A DNA stretch of 64,000 bases from SXOA01 sp046593355 (GTDB lineage: Bacteria; Planctomycetota; Planctomycetia; Pirellulales; Pirellulaceae): the NCBI GenBank assembly GCA_046593355.1, contig JBKJNY010000044.1, positions 1 to 64,000 on the forward strand. Reading direction: 5' to 3'. The position numbers and the translations under genes were made by a program. The notes beneath the pieces are model-generated. The model had not been told where the DNA came from and made no database searches. It was given only the letters and a program-made list of their open reading frames with translations. Position 1 is the first letter of the stretch, and each line of letters starts with the position of its first letter. This document shows, in pieces, positions 54,250 through 62,734 of this stretch.

Positions 54250-54573
54250 CTAACCGTCCGTCCGTCGCCACTTCGGTTTGGACTGCCGGGCTTTGGGATG
54301 GTGTTTGGGGGCGAGCGATTGCGGCGTGCGGGGAAGTACGCCGCCGGGAATGCGGTCGATGAGCTTGACCTTGGCCGCCCGCGGCTTATAGGGCTCGGTC
54401 GATTCGCGGTCCCGCTTTTCCAGCTCGAACATCACCGGCTGGTCCGGCTGGATGTTGTCGAACTTGCCCTCCTCCACGACGGTGGCATGGAAGTAGACGT
54501 CCAGCCGCCCTTCCTGCTCAATGAATCCAAAGCCGCGGTCGGCGGCGAGTTTTTTGACGGTGCCGTAGAGCAT
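54250..54573 (-). CDS. Cold-shock-domain protein with basic tail
   Basis: A 107-residue protein with an N-terminal cold-shock domain (RNP1 RGFGFIEQE, RNP2 DVYFHAT; residues 1-70) and a basic, Pro-rich C-terminal tail. It should bind RNA or single-stranded DNA. The N-terminal MLYGTVKKL is as in the family. A family A repeat stands eight bases upstream of the start, leaving no visible ribosome-binding site. Confidence 0.9.
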   Translation of the reverse strand: MLYGTVKKLAADRGFGFIEQEGRLDVYFHATVVEEGKFDNIQPDQPVMFELEKRDRESTEPYKPRAAKVKLIDRIPGGVLPRTPQSLAPKHHPKARQSKPKWRRTDG

Positions 54574-54581
54574 GCGTATAG

Positions 54582-54645
54582 GTGGGGTAGGCTTCCAGCC
54601 TGCCCAGAAAGGAAACGTACAGGGCAGGCTGAAAGCCTACCCCAC
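54582..54645. repeat. Family A paired palindromic repeat
   Basis: Arms at 54582-54605 and 54622-54645 with a 16-base spacer fill the gap between the cold-shock and DUF1080 genes. Confidence 0.9.
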
Positions 54646-54649
54646 CTGG

Positions 54650-55315
54650 CTACTTCAATTCCTTGACGCGGAGGTTGCGGAACTCGACGTGAGCGCCGTG
54701 GCCGCAGAAGCAGATGAAGCCCTTGTCCCGCTTGAGGCCGGGGTGCTCGCGCTTGTCGAGGGTATGCGGGGTGCTGGCTTTCTCGATGTCGCCGTCGACG
54801 ATGGTCTCGCCGTTGAGGACGACCTTAACGTGCTTGCCGTCGCAAGTAATTTCCTCGGTGTTCCATTCGCCAGTCTTCTTGAGGAAGCCCCGTTTGGCGG
54901 GGAGCACGCCGTAGACGGAGCCGTGAGTCTGATAATCCTGGAGCCCCTTGTAGCTCGGATGGCCGTCGTCGAGGATCTGGATTTCCATCCCGACGAAGGC
55001 GGCGTCACCTTCTCGCGGAGCGCGGATGCCGATGCCGTTGTTGGCTCCGGGGGTGAGCTTGAATTCGAAGCGGAAGACGAAGTTGGCGTATTCCTTCTCG
55101 GTGTAAAGGTTGCCCCCCTTGCCATCCTTGAGGCAGACAATAGCCTCGTCCTTCACCTCGTAAGCTCCAGTTCCCCCTTGCCAGCCTTTCAGGCTTTGGC
55201 CGTCAAAGATGCTGGCAAAGCCCTCTTCCTCCTTCTTGTCTTCCGCCGTGACGGCAGCGACCAGGAGCAACGACAGGGCGAGCGAAGCTGATATTCCCAG
55301 TAGAATGCGTGACAT
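54650..55315 (-). CDS. DUF1080 (3-keto-disaccharide hydrolase-like) protein
   Basis: A 221-residue exported protein with a signal peptide and a single DUF1080 concanavalin-like domain (FASIFDGQSLKGWQGG, FVFRFEFKLTPGANNGIGI, EIQILDDGHPSY). Members act on, or bind, 3-keto-glycosides or glycans; many are abundant in planctomycetes. The key region GEWNTEEITCDGKHVKVVLN is complete. GGGAGA lies upstream of the ATG. Confidence 0.9.
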   Translation of the reverse strand: MSRILLGISASLALSLLLVAAVTAEDKKEEEGFASIFDGQSLKGWQGGTGAYEVKDEAIVCLKDGKGGNLYTEKEYANFVFRFEFKLTPGANNGIGIRAPREGDAAFVGMEIQILDDGHPSYKGLQDYQTHGSVYGVLPAKRGFLKKTGEWNTEEITCDGKHVKVVLNGETIVDGDIEKASTPHTLDKREHPGLKRDKGFICFCGHGAHVEFRNLRVKELK

Positions 55316-55448
55316 CGATTGGAGTCTCCCGTGAAGTCAGTTAGTCCATCCCAATACACACCCGATTACACCAAAGGCCATTGTAACCGGCGTATGGTAG
55401 GATGACACGTGGTTATCCCCGCGAGGCCCAAATCTCGCCCGAATCCTA

Positions 55449-56318
55449 TTGCCAAACATCATGTGCAGCGTGCGACATTCTTGGTTCGTGGCGTTAGTGA
55501 GTCTTGCCGTTTCCAGCGGATGTTCGTCGGGCGAACCCGCGGCGACGGCAGACGGGTCGGGAGCGGTATCAGCGACTACGCCCGCGGGGGGCGAAGGCGG
55601 GGCGACGGCGGCAACGGAAACTCCCGTAGTCGTTACCCCAGCGACCGGGGCTCCCGCGGAAGCGCCGCCAGGAACTCCCGCGACGGCTCCGCCTCCCGCC
55701 TCGTCCGAGACGACAGAAGACGGCGAAGCCCCGAAACCCCCCGAGCGGATTGAGGTGGATTTGGAGGCGCTCGTGAGCGGATTGCAGTCGCCGGTGGCCG
55801 CGCAGGTTTTCACGGCGGGAGAATATTTTCGCCTGATTCCCGTGGTCCAGCGACGCGAAGTGCTCTTGGAGCTTTCCAGGCACACCGACCCGAATGTGCG
55901 AGGGAATGTCTGGCGGGTCTACACGACGGTTGCGACCAAGGACGACCTGGCCACGCTCAGTGAAGCGCTGCAAAGCCCGTCCAGCGATGTGCGGATTGCG
56001 GCGCTCGAAACGCTGGCCCGCTTTCCCAATGACGAGACGGTCGGCGTCCTCACCATGCGGCTCGAAAACCCGGACTACCGCCAACTCGCCGTCGGCTTGC
56101 TGTCCAAAATCGGCCCGGCCTGTGAATCCGCGGTGCTGCCGTACGCGACCCATGCCGATGCCGCCATTCGCCGCGCCGCCTGGGACGTGCTCATCCATGC
56201 TGGCACTCGCAAGAGCGTGCAGACGCTGGAGCAACTGACCACGCAGCCGCAATATGAGAAGGATGGGGCGCTGAAGCGGTCGCTGGAGCAGTTGCGCGAG
56301 CGGTTGCGGAAGGCATAA
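55449..56318 (+). CDS. HEAT-repeat lipoprotein
   Basis: A 289-residue lipoprotein: the lipobox LAVSSGC ends near residue 25. A long Ala/Pro/Thr-rich linker (about residues 28-100) links to HEAT-like helical repeats (LLELSRHTDPNVRGNVW, LQSPSSDVRIAALETLARFP) reaching the end. It is probably a periplasmic scaffold at the outer or inner membrane. The stop is directly followed by a family C repeat. Confidence 0.75.
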   Translation: MPNIMCSVRHSWFVALVSLAVSSGCSSGEPAATADGSGAVSATTPAGGEGGATAATETPVVVTPATGAPAEAPPGTPATAPPPASSETTEDGEAPKPPERIEVDLEALVSGLQSPVAAQVFTAGEYFRLIPVVQRREVLLELSRHTDPNVRGNVWRVYTTVATKDDLATLSEALQSPSSDVRIAALETLARFPNDETVGVLTMRLENPDYRQLAVGLLSKIGPACESAVLPYATHADAAIRRAAWDVLIHAGTRKSVQTLEQLTTQPQYEKDGALKRSLEQLRERLRKA

Positions 56319-56432
56319 GTAGGGTGCATGAGTTCCACGAAATGCACGCGGGAGTGACGTCGCTTCGTGGAAAGATGTCACCCTGCTGGCGACGTGCATT
56401 ACGCGTGCATTTCGTGGAACTCATGCACCCTA
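56319..56432. repeat. Family C paired palindromic repeat
   Basis: Left arm 56319-56350 and right arm 56402-56432, of type GTAGGGTGCATGAG. The right arm overlaps and supplies the stop codon of lpdA (56430-56432). The left arm starts one base after the HEAT lipoprotein stop. Confidence 0.9.
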
Positions 56433-57860
56433 CGCCTTCGCCCGCTTGGGCTTGTAGATTTCCGTCGCGGTGCCGTAGTAGGTTTCGCCGGCGTTCATCA
56501 GGGTTTCGCTGAGCGTGGGATGCGGGTGGATAGTCTCGGTCAGATCCCGCACCTCGCAGCCCATTTCAATCGCCAGTGCCGCTTCGGAAATCAGCTCCCC
56601 CGCGCCCGAGCCGACGATGCCGCAGCCGAGGAGTCGTTCGGTTTCGGGATCGATGATCCATTTGGTCAGACCTTCGGTCCGGCCGAGAGCCTGCGCACGG
56701 CCGCTGGCGGCCCACGGATACAAAGCCACTTCGAAGGGAATGCCGTCCTTCTTGGCCTGATCTTCGGTGAGGCCAACCCAGGCCAGTTCGGGGTCGGTGA
56801 AGACCACGGCAGGGATGCAGAGCTTGTCGAACGCGGCTGGCTTGCCGAGGACGACTTCGACGGCGACGCGGGCTTCGTGCGACGCTTTATGCGCCAGCAT
56901 CGGCTCGCCGGCCAGGTCGCCGATGACCAGGAAATTGGGGTCGGTCGTCTGCATCGATTTGTCGCAGACCACGAAGCCCTTGTCGTTCACCTGCACCTGT
57001 GTGTTCTCCAGCCCCAGCCCCTTGCTGTTGGGGCGGCGGCCGACGGAGACGAGGACACGATCATACTGCTCGGTGCCGAATTTTCCCGGCCCTTCAAAGG
57101 CGACTTCCACCTTGTCGCCGCGAACGCCGAGCGACCCGACCTTGGTGTTCGTGAAGATGCGGTTCTCAAACAGCTCGCTGAGCTTCTTGTGCAGCGGCTT
57201 GGCCAAGTCGCGGTCGGCAGTCATCAGGATGCCGTCCAGGAATTCCACCACGCTGACCTTCGAGCCGAGCCGGGCATAGACGGTTCCCATTTCCAGGCCA
57301 ATGTAGCCACCTCCGATAACCAGCAGGTTCTCCGGAATGTCCTTCAGCTCTAGAGCCCCGGTGGAGTCCATCACCCGGTCGGAGCCAATGTTGAACATCG
57401 CGGGCATGGCGGGGAGCGAGCCGGTCGCCAGAATGCACTTGTCAAACGTCAGCTTGCTCCCTTCGGGAATCGAAGGGTCTGTCCCTTCAATCCGCATGGT
57501 CGTGGAGTTCTCGAAGACTCCCTTCCCCGTGATGACCTTCACGTTGCGGCGTTTGGCGAGCTGCTTGAGCCCGCTGGAAAGCGTGGCGATGACCTTCTCC
57601 TTGCGGGCCCTGACCTTCTCGATTTCAATCTTCGGCTGCGGAAATTCCACGCCCCAATCGCCACGGAGCTCATCGACTTCGGCAATCACGCGGGCGACGT
57701 GCAGCAGGGCCTTGCTGGGGATGCAGCCGCGGAGGAGGCACGTCCCCCCCAGCCGCGGCTCCATGTCGACGAGGGTAACCTCGAGCCCTTCATCGGCGGC
57801 AAAGAAAGCGGCGGCATAGCCCCCGGGGCCTCCACCGAGAACGACAAGCGGGGTGTGCAT
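56430..57860 (-). CDS. lpdA: Dihydrolipoyl dehydrogenase
   Basis: A 476-residue flavoprotein that reoxidises dihydrolipoamide in 2-oxoacid dehydrogenase complexes. It has the FAD-binding GGGPGGYAAAF, the redox-active disulfide in GTCLLRGCIPSKAL, the second GGGYIGLEMG motif for NAD, and the C-terminal HPHPTLSE active-site base. No E1 or E2 gene is adjacent. The TAG stop comes from a family C repeat. Confidence 0.96.
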   Translation of the reverse strand: MHTPLVVLGGGPGGYAAAFFAADEGLEVTLVDMEPRLGGTCLLRGCIPSKALLHVARVIAEVDELRGDWGVEFPQPKIEIEKVRARKEKVIATLSSGLKQLAKRRNVKVITGKGVFENSTTMRIEGTDPSIPEGSKLTFDKCILATGSLPAMPAMFNIGSDRVMDSTGALELKDIPENLLVIGGGYIGLEMGTVYARLGSKVSVVEFLDGILMTADRDLAKPLHKKLSELFENRIFTNTKVGSLGVRGDKVEVAFEGPGKFGTEQYDRVLVSVGRRPNSKGLGLENTQVQVNDKGFVVCDKSMQTTDPNFLVIGDLAGEPMLAHKASHEARVAVEVVLGKPAAFDKLCIPAVVFTDPELAWVGLTEDQAKKDGIPFEVALYPWAASGRAQALGRTEGLTKWIIDPETERLLGCGIVGSGAGELISEAALAIEMGCEVRDLTETIHPHPTLSETLMNAGETYYGTATEIYKPKRAKA

Positions 57861-57866
57861 GTTGTG

Positions 57867-57932
57867 GTGGGGTAGGCTTCCAGCCTGCCCGGCAAGAATC
57901 AGTGTTCAGGGCAGGCTGGAAGCCTACCCCAC
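57867..57932. repeat. Family A paired palindromic repeat
   Basis: Arms at 57867-57890 and 57909-57932 lie between lpdA and rpsD, seven bases from either coding region. Confidence 0.9.
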
Positions 57933-57939
57933 CTACAAA

Positions 57940-58551
57940 CTACCGGGCGAGGAATTCGACCACGATGTTGACTTCCACCGGCAGGCTAAAGTCGCCGGCA
58001 CCGGGCAGGCCGACCATGGTCACCCGCAGACTTTCGGCATCGAAAGTAATCCAGTCGGGGATGTTGGTGCTGGAGTTCTCGGACGCGCCCTTGTAGAGAT
58101 TAAAGATGGCTTCGTTGGGACGGATGGAAATCACGTCGCCAGGGCGGAGCGTGTACGACGGGCTGGTAACCTTGATGCCGTTGACGAAGAAATGGCCGTG
58201 GACGATTCCCTGGCGAGCTTGCGGGCGGGTCTTGGTGAGGCCGGCCCGGCGGATGACGTTATCCAGCCGCCGCTCGCAGAGGGACAGGAGTTGCTCGCCG
58301 GTGTTTCCCTTTTTGGCCACCACCAGGTGGTAGTAGCGGCGGAGCTGCTTCTCCAGGAGGCCGTAATAGTGCTTGATTTTCTGCTTCTCGGCCGAGGCCT
58401 TGCCCCAGTTGGAAAGTCGCCGCCCGCGGATGTGCATGCCCGGCGGGTTTTCGCTGCGACGGTCGAGGGCCTTGGCAGCACCGGCGCTCTCGTAAACAAG
58501 CGTTCCAAGCCGGCGATTGATGCGTCCTTTGGGACCGTGGTAACGAGCCAT
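57940..58551 (-). CDS. rpsD: 30S ribosomal protein S4
   Basis: A 203-residue primary 16S rRNA-binding protein with the S4 RNA-binding domain (CERRLDNVIRRAGLTKTRPQ, VNGIKVTSPSYTLRPGDVIS). The N-terminus MARYHGPKGRINRRLG is typical, and CAGGAG precedes the ATG at 58551. It stands alone rather than in an S13-S11-S4-rpoA cluster, which is unusual but seen in planctomycetes. Confidence 0.95.
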   Translation of the reverse strand: MARYHGPKGRINRRLGTLVYESAGAAKALDRRSENPPGMHIRGRRLSNWGKASAEKQKIKHYYGLLEKQLRRYYHLVVAKKGNTGEQLLSLCERRLDNVIRRAGLTKTRPQARQGIVHGHFFVNGIKVTSPSYTLRPGDVISIRPNEAIFNLYKGASENSSTNIPDWITFDAESLRVTMVGLPGAGDFSLPVEVNIVVEFLAR

Positions 58552-58617
58552 CTGGCAAAACTCCTGCCTCACATTAACAAAAGGGAAGCCCCTCAATATC
58601 CCGAAACCGGTGCCGCC

Positions 58618-59196
58618 TCACAAGGGGTAGCCGGCCTCGTTTTCGGCCTGGGAAAGTGGAGTGGGTGAGCGGCTGGCCTGTCGAATGGCCCCCAGCATGA
58701 CCTGGGTAAAGCTGAACGCGGCGAAGGAGCCGAAACCGCCGAGAAACCCGAAGGCTACGCAGCCAACAACGATGTTCAGCCAGCCATCGCTCCCCGCCGA
58801 CAGATAGCCCCACAGCCCGCCGCCAATTCCGCCGGTCAGTACCCCCGCCGTGGTCACGATCAGGATGGGGAGTCCGAGGGAAATTCTTCGCGCCAGGTCG
58901 GATGGAGGAGCGAAACTCGACTGCTCTATATTCCGGTCGAATGGCCGAGGCGGAACCTCCCTCCCCTCTTTGGTGACCGGCCGATCTCCAATCTCCCGCA
59001 GCCGCGTGCCGATGACGTTCCCCGCGACATGAGCTGCGATGAGTAGCGCCAGCAGCACCAGCCCCGCCATCACCACCGGATGGACCACATTGACCAGCGA
59101 GAACAGCGCCGCCAGCAGCGTGATGATTCCGATCAGCGTCCGCAGAGTGAACTGCGGCGGGCGAAGTGCGCGGCGATAGTCGGAGGGAGGCGACAC
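58618..59196 (-). CDS. Hypothetical membrane protein
   Basis: A 192-residue protein with about four membrane helices in two pairs. The N-terminus FTLRTLIGIITLLAALFSL is typical of a group of planctomycete membrane proteins with no known role. A Gly-rich stretch GVLTGGIGGGLWGYL is in the third helix. Nothing else can be assigned. Confidence 0.7.
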   Translation of the reverse strand: MSPPSDYRRALRPPQFTLRTLIGIITLLAALFSLVNVVHPVVMAGLVLLALLIAAHVAGNVIGTRLREIGDRPVTKEGREVPPRPFDRNIEQSSFAPPSDLARRISLGLPILIVTTAGVLTGGIGGGLWGYLSAGSDGWLNIVVGCVAFGFLGGFGSFAAFSFTQVMLGAIRQASRSPTPLSQAENEAGYPL

Positions 59197-59222
59197 AGCT
59201 TGTCTCGATGGACTCCGAAGAT

Positions 59223-59322
59223 TTTTGAACAGAAGGAAACAAAGGAAACGAAGAAGGGCAGAAAAGGCAATTTCTCCTCGACCTCTTCCTCCCTTCGTTA
59301 CCTTCGTTCCCTTCTGTTCAAA
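59223..59322. repeat. Family E paired palindromic repeat, copy 3
   Basis: Arms at 59223-59255 and 59291-59322 lie between the membrane gene and the DUF1501 gene. Confidence 0.85.
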
Positions 59323-59370
59323 ATGCCTTTGTATTATACCCTTCCAGCTTGAGAAGCTGCTCGGTCCCTT

Positions 59371-60756
59371 TCAAAACAACTCCTCGATCACTCTCCCTTG
59401 ATGTGCCATAAACACCGGTCGGCTCTGCGGCGTGTACAGCGGCTTGCTCCGGTCGATGCCTAGTTTGGCATAGATTGTGGTGGCGACGTCGTCAGGGAGG
59501 TAGGGGCGGTCGAGGACGTAACCCCCTTCTTTGTCGGTGCGGCCGACGACCTGGCCGCCGGGGACTCCCGCGCCGGCGAAGGCGTGGGAATAGCCGTGGG
59601 CCCAGTGGTCACGCCCCTGGAACTTGTTGAGTCGCGGCGTGCGGCCGAACTCGGTGGCGAAGATGACGAGGGTTTCCGCCAGCAGGCCGCGCTGATCCAG
59701 GTCTTCAATCAGGGCCGCGAATGCCTGGTCGGTGCTCCCCATCATCTGCCACGAGCCGATTCCGTACCGCCCCTCGCCCCCCGCTTTGTCGCGGACAGTG
59801 CCGCACGAGCCACTGGTGTAAATCAGGTCGTGATGGTCCCAGTTCAGGTTGAAGCCACCGGGGGACTGCGGCGTCTCCGGTTCGCGGACGTCGACCGTGA
59901 CGAACCGCACGCCCCGCTCGATGAGCCGCCGCCCCAGCAGGTAGCATTGCCCCCGATGGCCGCGGCCGTACTTGTCCCGCATCGCGTCGGGCTCTTCGGC
60001 AAGGCGGAAGGCGCTGGTCGTGGCGCTGTTGGTCAGCATGTCCACGGTCTTCTCGCGGAGGGACTGCATGGATTCCAGCCGCCGGCCGGAGCCGCTGGCG
60101 ACGCCGACGTTGAGGTTGCTCAGCAAGTCCCGCCGGTCGAGGAACCGCTGCTGATCGATGCCGGCGAGCAGGCCGAGATTGGGGATCTGCCACTTCGGGT
60201 CCGCCAGGTTCCCCTGGGTCTTGAAGACCTTGGTCTCCGGCGGTAGAAAACCCTGGCGGGTCATCGCGGCCTGCTCGTGATTTCCCGGAATCATGATGTA
60301 CGGCGGCAGGTAATTGCACGCAGAGCCGAGCCGATGAGCGACCACGCCGCCGATATCCGGCATCTCCACCGGACCGCCGGGGACTTCACCGGAAAGGGCG
60401 TACTGCGTCCCATCGGGATGGCCGTTCACGCCGCCGTCCTTGTGAACCATCGACCGGACCACCGTCAGCTTGTCCGCCACGCCAGCCGTTTTGGCCAGCA
60501 GCGACGTGAACTGCATCCCCGGCACCTTGGTCGCGATTACCGCGTGCGGGCTGCGATGGTCCGCCGGCATCTCCGGCTTAGGATCCCAAGTATCGATGTG
60601 CGACAGGCCCCCCTGCTCATAGATCAAGAGCACGCTCTTGGCCTTAGCTGTTTTCGCTTCGGAACCTGCGCTCGCCAACGAATTGCCGGCCCACAGCGTA
60701 AGCCCACCGGCCATGCCGATTCCTAGAAAGCTGCGGCGCTGGAGGGGTCTGGTCAT
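59371..60756 (-). CDS. DUF1501 Tat-exported protein
   Basis: A 461-residue protein with a Tat signal (LQRRSFLGIGMAGGLTLWAG) and the DUF1501 (sulfatase-like alkaline phosphatase superfamily) domain: VLLIYEQGGLSHIDTWDPK, DGGVNGHPD, NWDHHDL and TEFGRTPRLN. Such proteins are abundant in planctomycetes, usually paired with a DUF1549/DUF1553 protein; no such partner is adjacent here. Function is unproven. The start at 60756 is chosen to place the RR motif near the N-terminus. Confidence 0.93.
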   Translation of the reverse strand: MTRPLQRRSFLGIGMAGGLTLWAGNSLASAGSEAKTAKAKSVLLIYEQGGLSHIDTWDPKPEMPADHRSPHAVIATKVPGMQFTSLLAKTAGVADKLTVVRSMVHKDGGVNGHPDGTQYALSGEVPGGPVEMPDIGGVVAHRLGSACNYLPPYIMIPGNHEQAAMTRQGFLPPETKVFKTQGNLADPKWQIPNLGLLAGIDQQRFLDRRDLLSNLNVGVASGSGRRLESMQSLREKTVDMLTNSATTSAFRLAEEPDAMRDKYGRGHRGQCYLLGRRLIERGVRFVTVDVREPETPQSPGGFNLNWDHHDLIYTSGSCGTVRDKAGGEGRYGIGSWQMMGSTDQAFAALIEDLDQRGLLAETLVIFATEFGRTPRLNKFQGRDHWAHGYSHAFAGAGVPGGQVVGRTDKEGGYVLDRPYLPDDVATTIYAKLGIDRSKPLYTPQSRPVFMAHQGRVIEELF

Positions 60757-60902
60757 GGGTGGGAATTCGGCAGGTGGGAAGGAGGGCAGGTACACCCATT
60801 GTCCCCCACTACCATGTGAGCGGCAAGCACAAACCAGGCACCCCGGAGGCTATGCCATGTCCCTCGTGTCGTCGCGCCAGCCGGTGTCAGGTGCATCCGG
60901 CA

Positions 60903-62732
60903 CTAGAACTTGTGCCGGATCTCCACGCGGCCGCCGAGGATGTCGGGGGCATCTTCGAGTGCGCCGTAGATGAGGTCGGTGCGGAGGAGGATCGATTTGC
61001 TCAGGGCGACTTGGAAGCGGCCGCTGATCGAGGCCTGGTCGCCGACCGCGAGGCGGTCGGCGGGATTGCCGTAGACGTGGACGTAGGCGGTTTCCAGGAC
61101 GAGTTGGTAGAAGAATTCCGGGCCGAGGAGCTCGATGCCGAGGGCCCCGCCGCAAGCGTTGTGGCCGGTGGCGTCGAGCGTGGGATAGTTGGTGATGTTG
61201 TCGATCTCGAACGAGATGCCCGTGTTCGTCAACACGCCGCCGGCTGCCGCTCCGCGAGCGACCGATTGCGGCGAGCCGAAGCCGGCGAAGAGGTTGAAAT
61301 AGGGCACCAGGTGCTGCTCGTCCCGGGTGATCAGCGAGTTCTCCATCAGCAGCAGCACGCCATCGGCAGTTTGCGGGCTCACGCCGTCCTGGCCGAAGTT
61401 GACGATGCCGCGGACCGAGTTGGAAACTCGGTCGAAGTAGCGCTTCGTAAATGCCGCGGTGAAGTTGTGGTAGCTGTGATTCCTCGCGGTGTCGTCGTTA
61501 AGGAAGGCATAGCCGGTTTCGATATAGCCGCCGTAGGCTTCGATGAACGTCACGCTGCCGAAGACATCCGCCGCCTGGTTGTCCCCGCGGAAGGCGTCGC
61601 TCGTCACCTGGTCAAAGCCGCAGAAGAAGGTGACTTCGTAATTCGGCCAATCGAGGAAAGGGCTGTTCCTGGCCGGAATGTTGACTGCGGCACCGAGGAT
61701 GGCGTCGTTCATCCAGACGCCGTTCTGAAAGAAGAGCGGAATCAAACCGACGGTGAAGGGCAGATCAAACGGCGAGTCGATTCCCCGCATCCCGCCCAGG
61801 ATGGCCCCGGCGTCCCCTTCCAAGAAGGCGGTGGTGGGGTTGGCATTGAAGACGTCCACGAACCTTGTCCCTTGGCCGGTTTGATGCTCGAGGCGAGTGA
61901 CGTTGCCCAAGCGATTGAGCGGCGTGAAGAGGGCGTGAAACCGCTCCGTGGCCGTGATTTTCCAGTCGGTCTCGAGCTGCAGCGTGGTGGCCCAGACGCT
62001 GGTGTCCATGTTGTTGCCGTGGTTGGACGCAAGCACGGTGCGGAGGTCGCCATAGACCAGGAAGTGCGGCAGCGTGAGGTTGGTCGGACCGAAGAGGGTT
62101 CCTCCGGCGGGATACTGCCCCGGCAGATAGAAGCCGCGGCCCCATTCGACCCAGGGGCGCTGGACCGGCACCGGCTGCTTGTCGCGGTAGGTGGCGTCGG
62201 CGGAGTTCTCGTCGCTATCGGGAACGTAGGAAAGGGAGTCCGGGCCGAAGTCGAGCGGAGAGTATGGGGCGATGGTGGCGGAAGGGTCGGAACTGGGAAC
62301 TTCACCGGCGAAGGACTGACGAGGAGGGGGCAACTCTTCGCTGGCGGGAGGAAGTCGGACGGGACCAAGTAGGTCGTCGCTTTGGGTAGGGGTCGGGAGG
62401 GGTTTTCGCGGACTTGCACTTTGAACCACGGAAGACTCCATCCGCGAAAACTCCTCCTGACCCCGTTCGCGTGGGGTCTGGGGAAACTGCGATTCGGTGA
62501 TGACTCGACGCGTGGTCCCTAGGCTGGAATCGGTATCGGTCTCGGGGCCACCGTAACGGGGTCGGGAGGAGTTTTCGCGGGAAGAGTCCATTGGCGACGA
62601 ATCGTCTGCCGCCGCGAAAACCCCTCCCGACCCCTCGCCCCGCGCAGCCGAGACCCCGGCCGCCACGGCGAGCAATATTGCCAGCAGGGCCGCCAGCTTT
62701 AGGCGGAAGTAAAGGGAAGCAGCACGAGGCAT
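60903..62732 (-). CDS. Outer-membrane beta-barrel with two translated repeats
   Basis: A 609-residue protein with a signal peptide (LAALLAILLAVAAGVSA). A disordered N-terminal region follows (about residues 30-170), and then a barrel of roughly 400 residues ending in aromatic RHKF. The N-terminal region carries two copies of palindromic family B, read as GSGGVFAAADDSSP... with ...RENSSRP, and EEFSRMESSVVQ with PRKPLPTP. The barrel has LPHFLVYGDLRTVLASNHGN and strand-rich repeats. An earlier GTG (62738) overlaps the cytochrome stop by four bases; I prefer the ATG at 62732. The two genes are therefore coupled. The role may be electron conduit or porin. Confidence 0.72.
   Translation of the reverse strand: MPRAASLYFRLKLAALLAILLAVAAGVSAARGEGSGGVFAAADDSSPMDSSRENSSRPRYGGPETDTDSSLGTTRRVITESQFPQTPRERGQEEFSRMESSVVQSASPRKPLPTPTQSDDLLGPVRLPPASEELPPPRQSFAGEVPSSDPSATIAPYSPLDFGPDSLSYVPDSDENSADATYRDKQPVPVQRPWVEWGRGFYLPGQYPAGGTLFGPTNLTLPHFLVYGDLRTVLASNHGNNMDTSVWATTLQLETDWKITATERFHALFTPLNRLGNVTRLEHQTGQGTRFVDVFNANPTTAFLEGDAGAILGGMRGIDSPFDLPFTVGLIPLFFQNGVWMNDAILGAAVNIPARNSPFLDWPNYEVTFFCGFDQVTSDAFRGDNQAADVFGSVTFIEAYGGYIETGYAFLNDDTARNHSYHNFTAAFTKRYFDRVSNSVRGIVNFGQDGVSPQTADGVLLLMENSLITRDEQHLVPYFNLFAGFGSPQSVARGAAAGGVLTNTGISFEIDNITNYPTLDATGHNACGGALGIELLGPEFFYQLVLETAYVHVYGNPADRLAVGDQASISGRFQVALSKSILLRTDLIYGALEDAPDILGGRVEIRHKF
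62389..62464. repeat. Family B palindromic element in the barrel gene, copy 1
   Basis: Arms at 62389-62411 and 62442-62464. It is translated on the minus strand. Confidence 0.85.
62558..62634. repeat. Family B palindromic element in the barrel gene, copy 2
   Basis: Arms at 62558-62580 and 62612-62634. It is translated in the same frame as the element inside enolase. Confidence 0.9.
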
Positions 62733-62734
62733 AG

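Noticed and set aside
60759..62372. A 537-codon plus-strand frame
   Set aside because: It is antisense to the barrel gene, which has a signal peptide and aromatic end; the plus frame has none.
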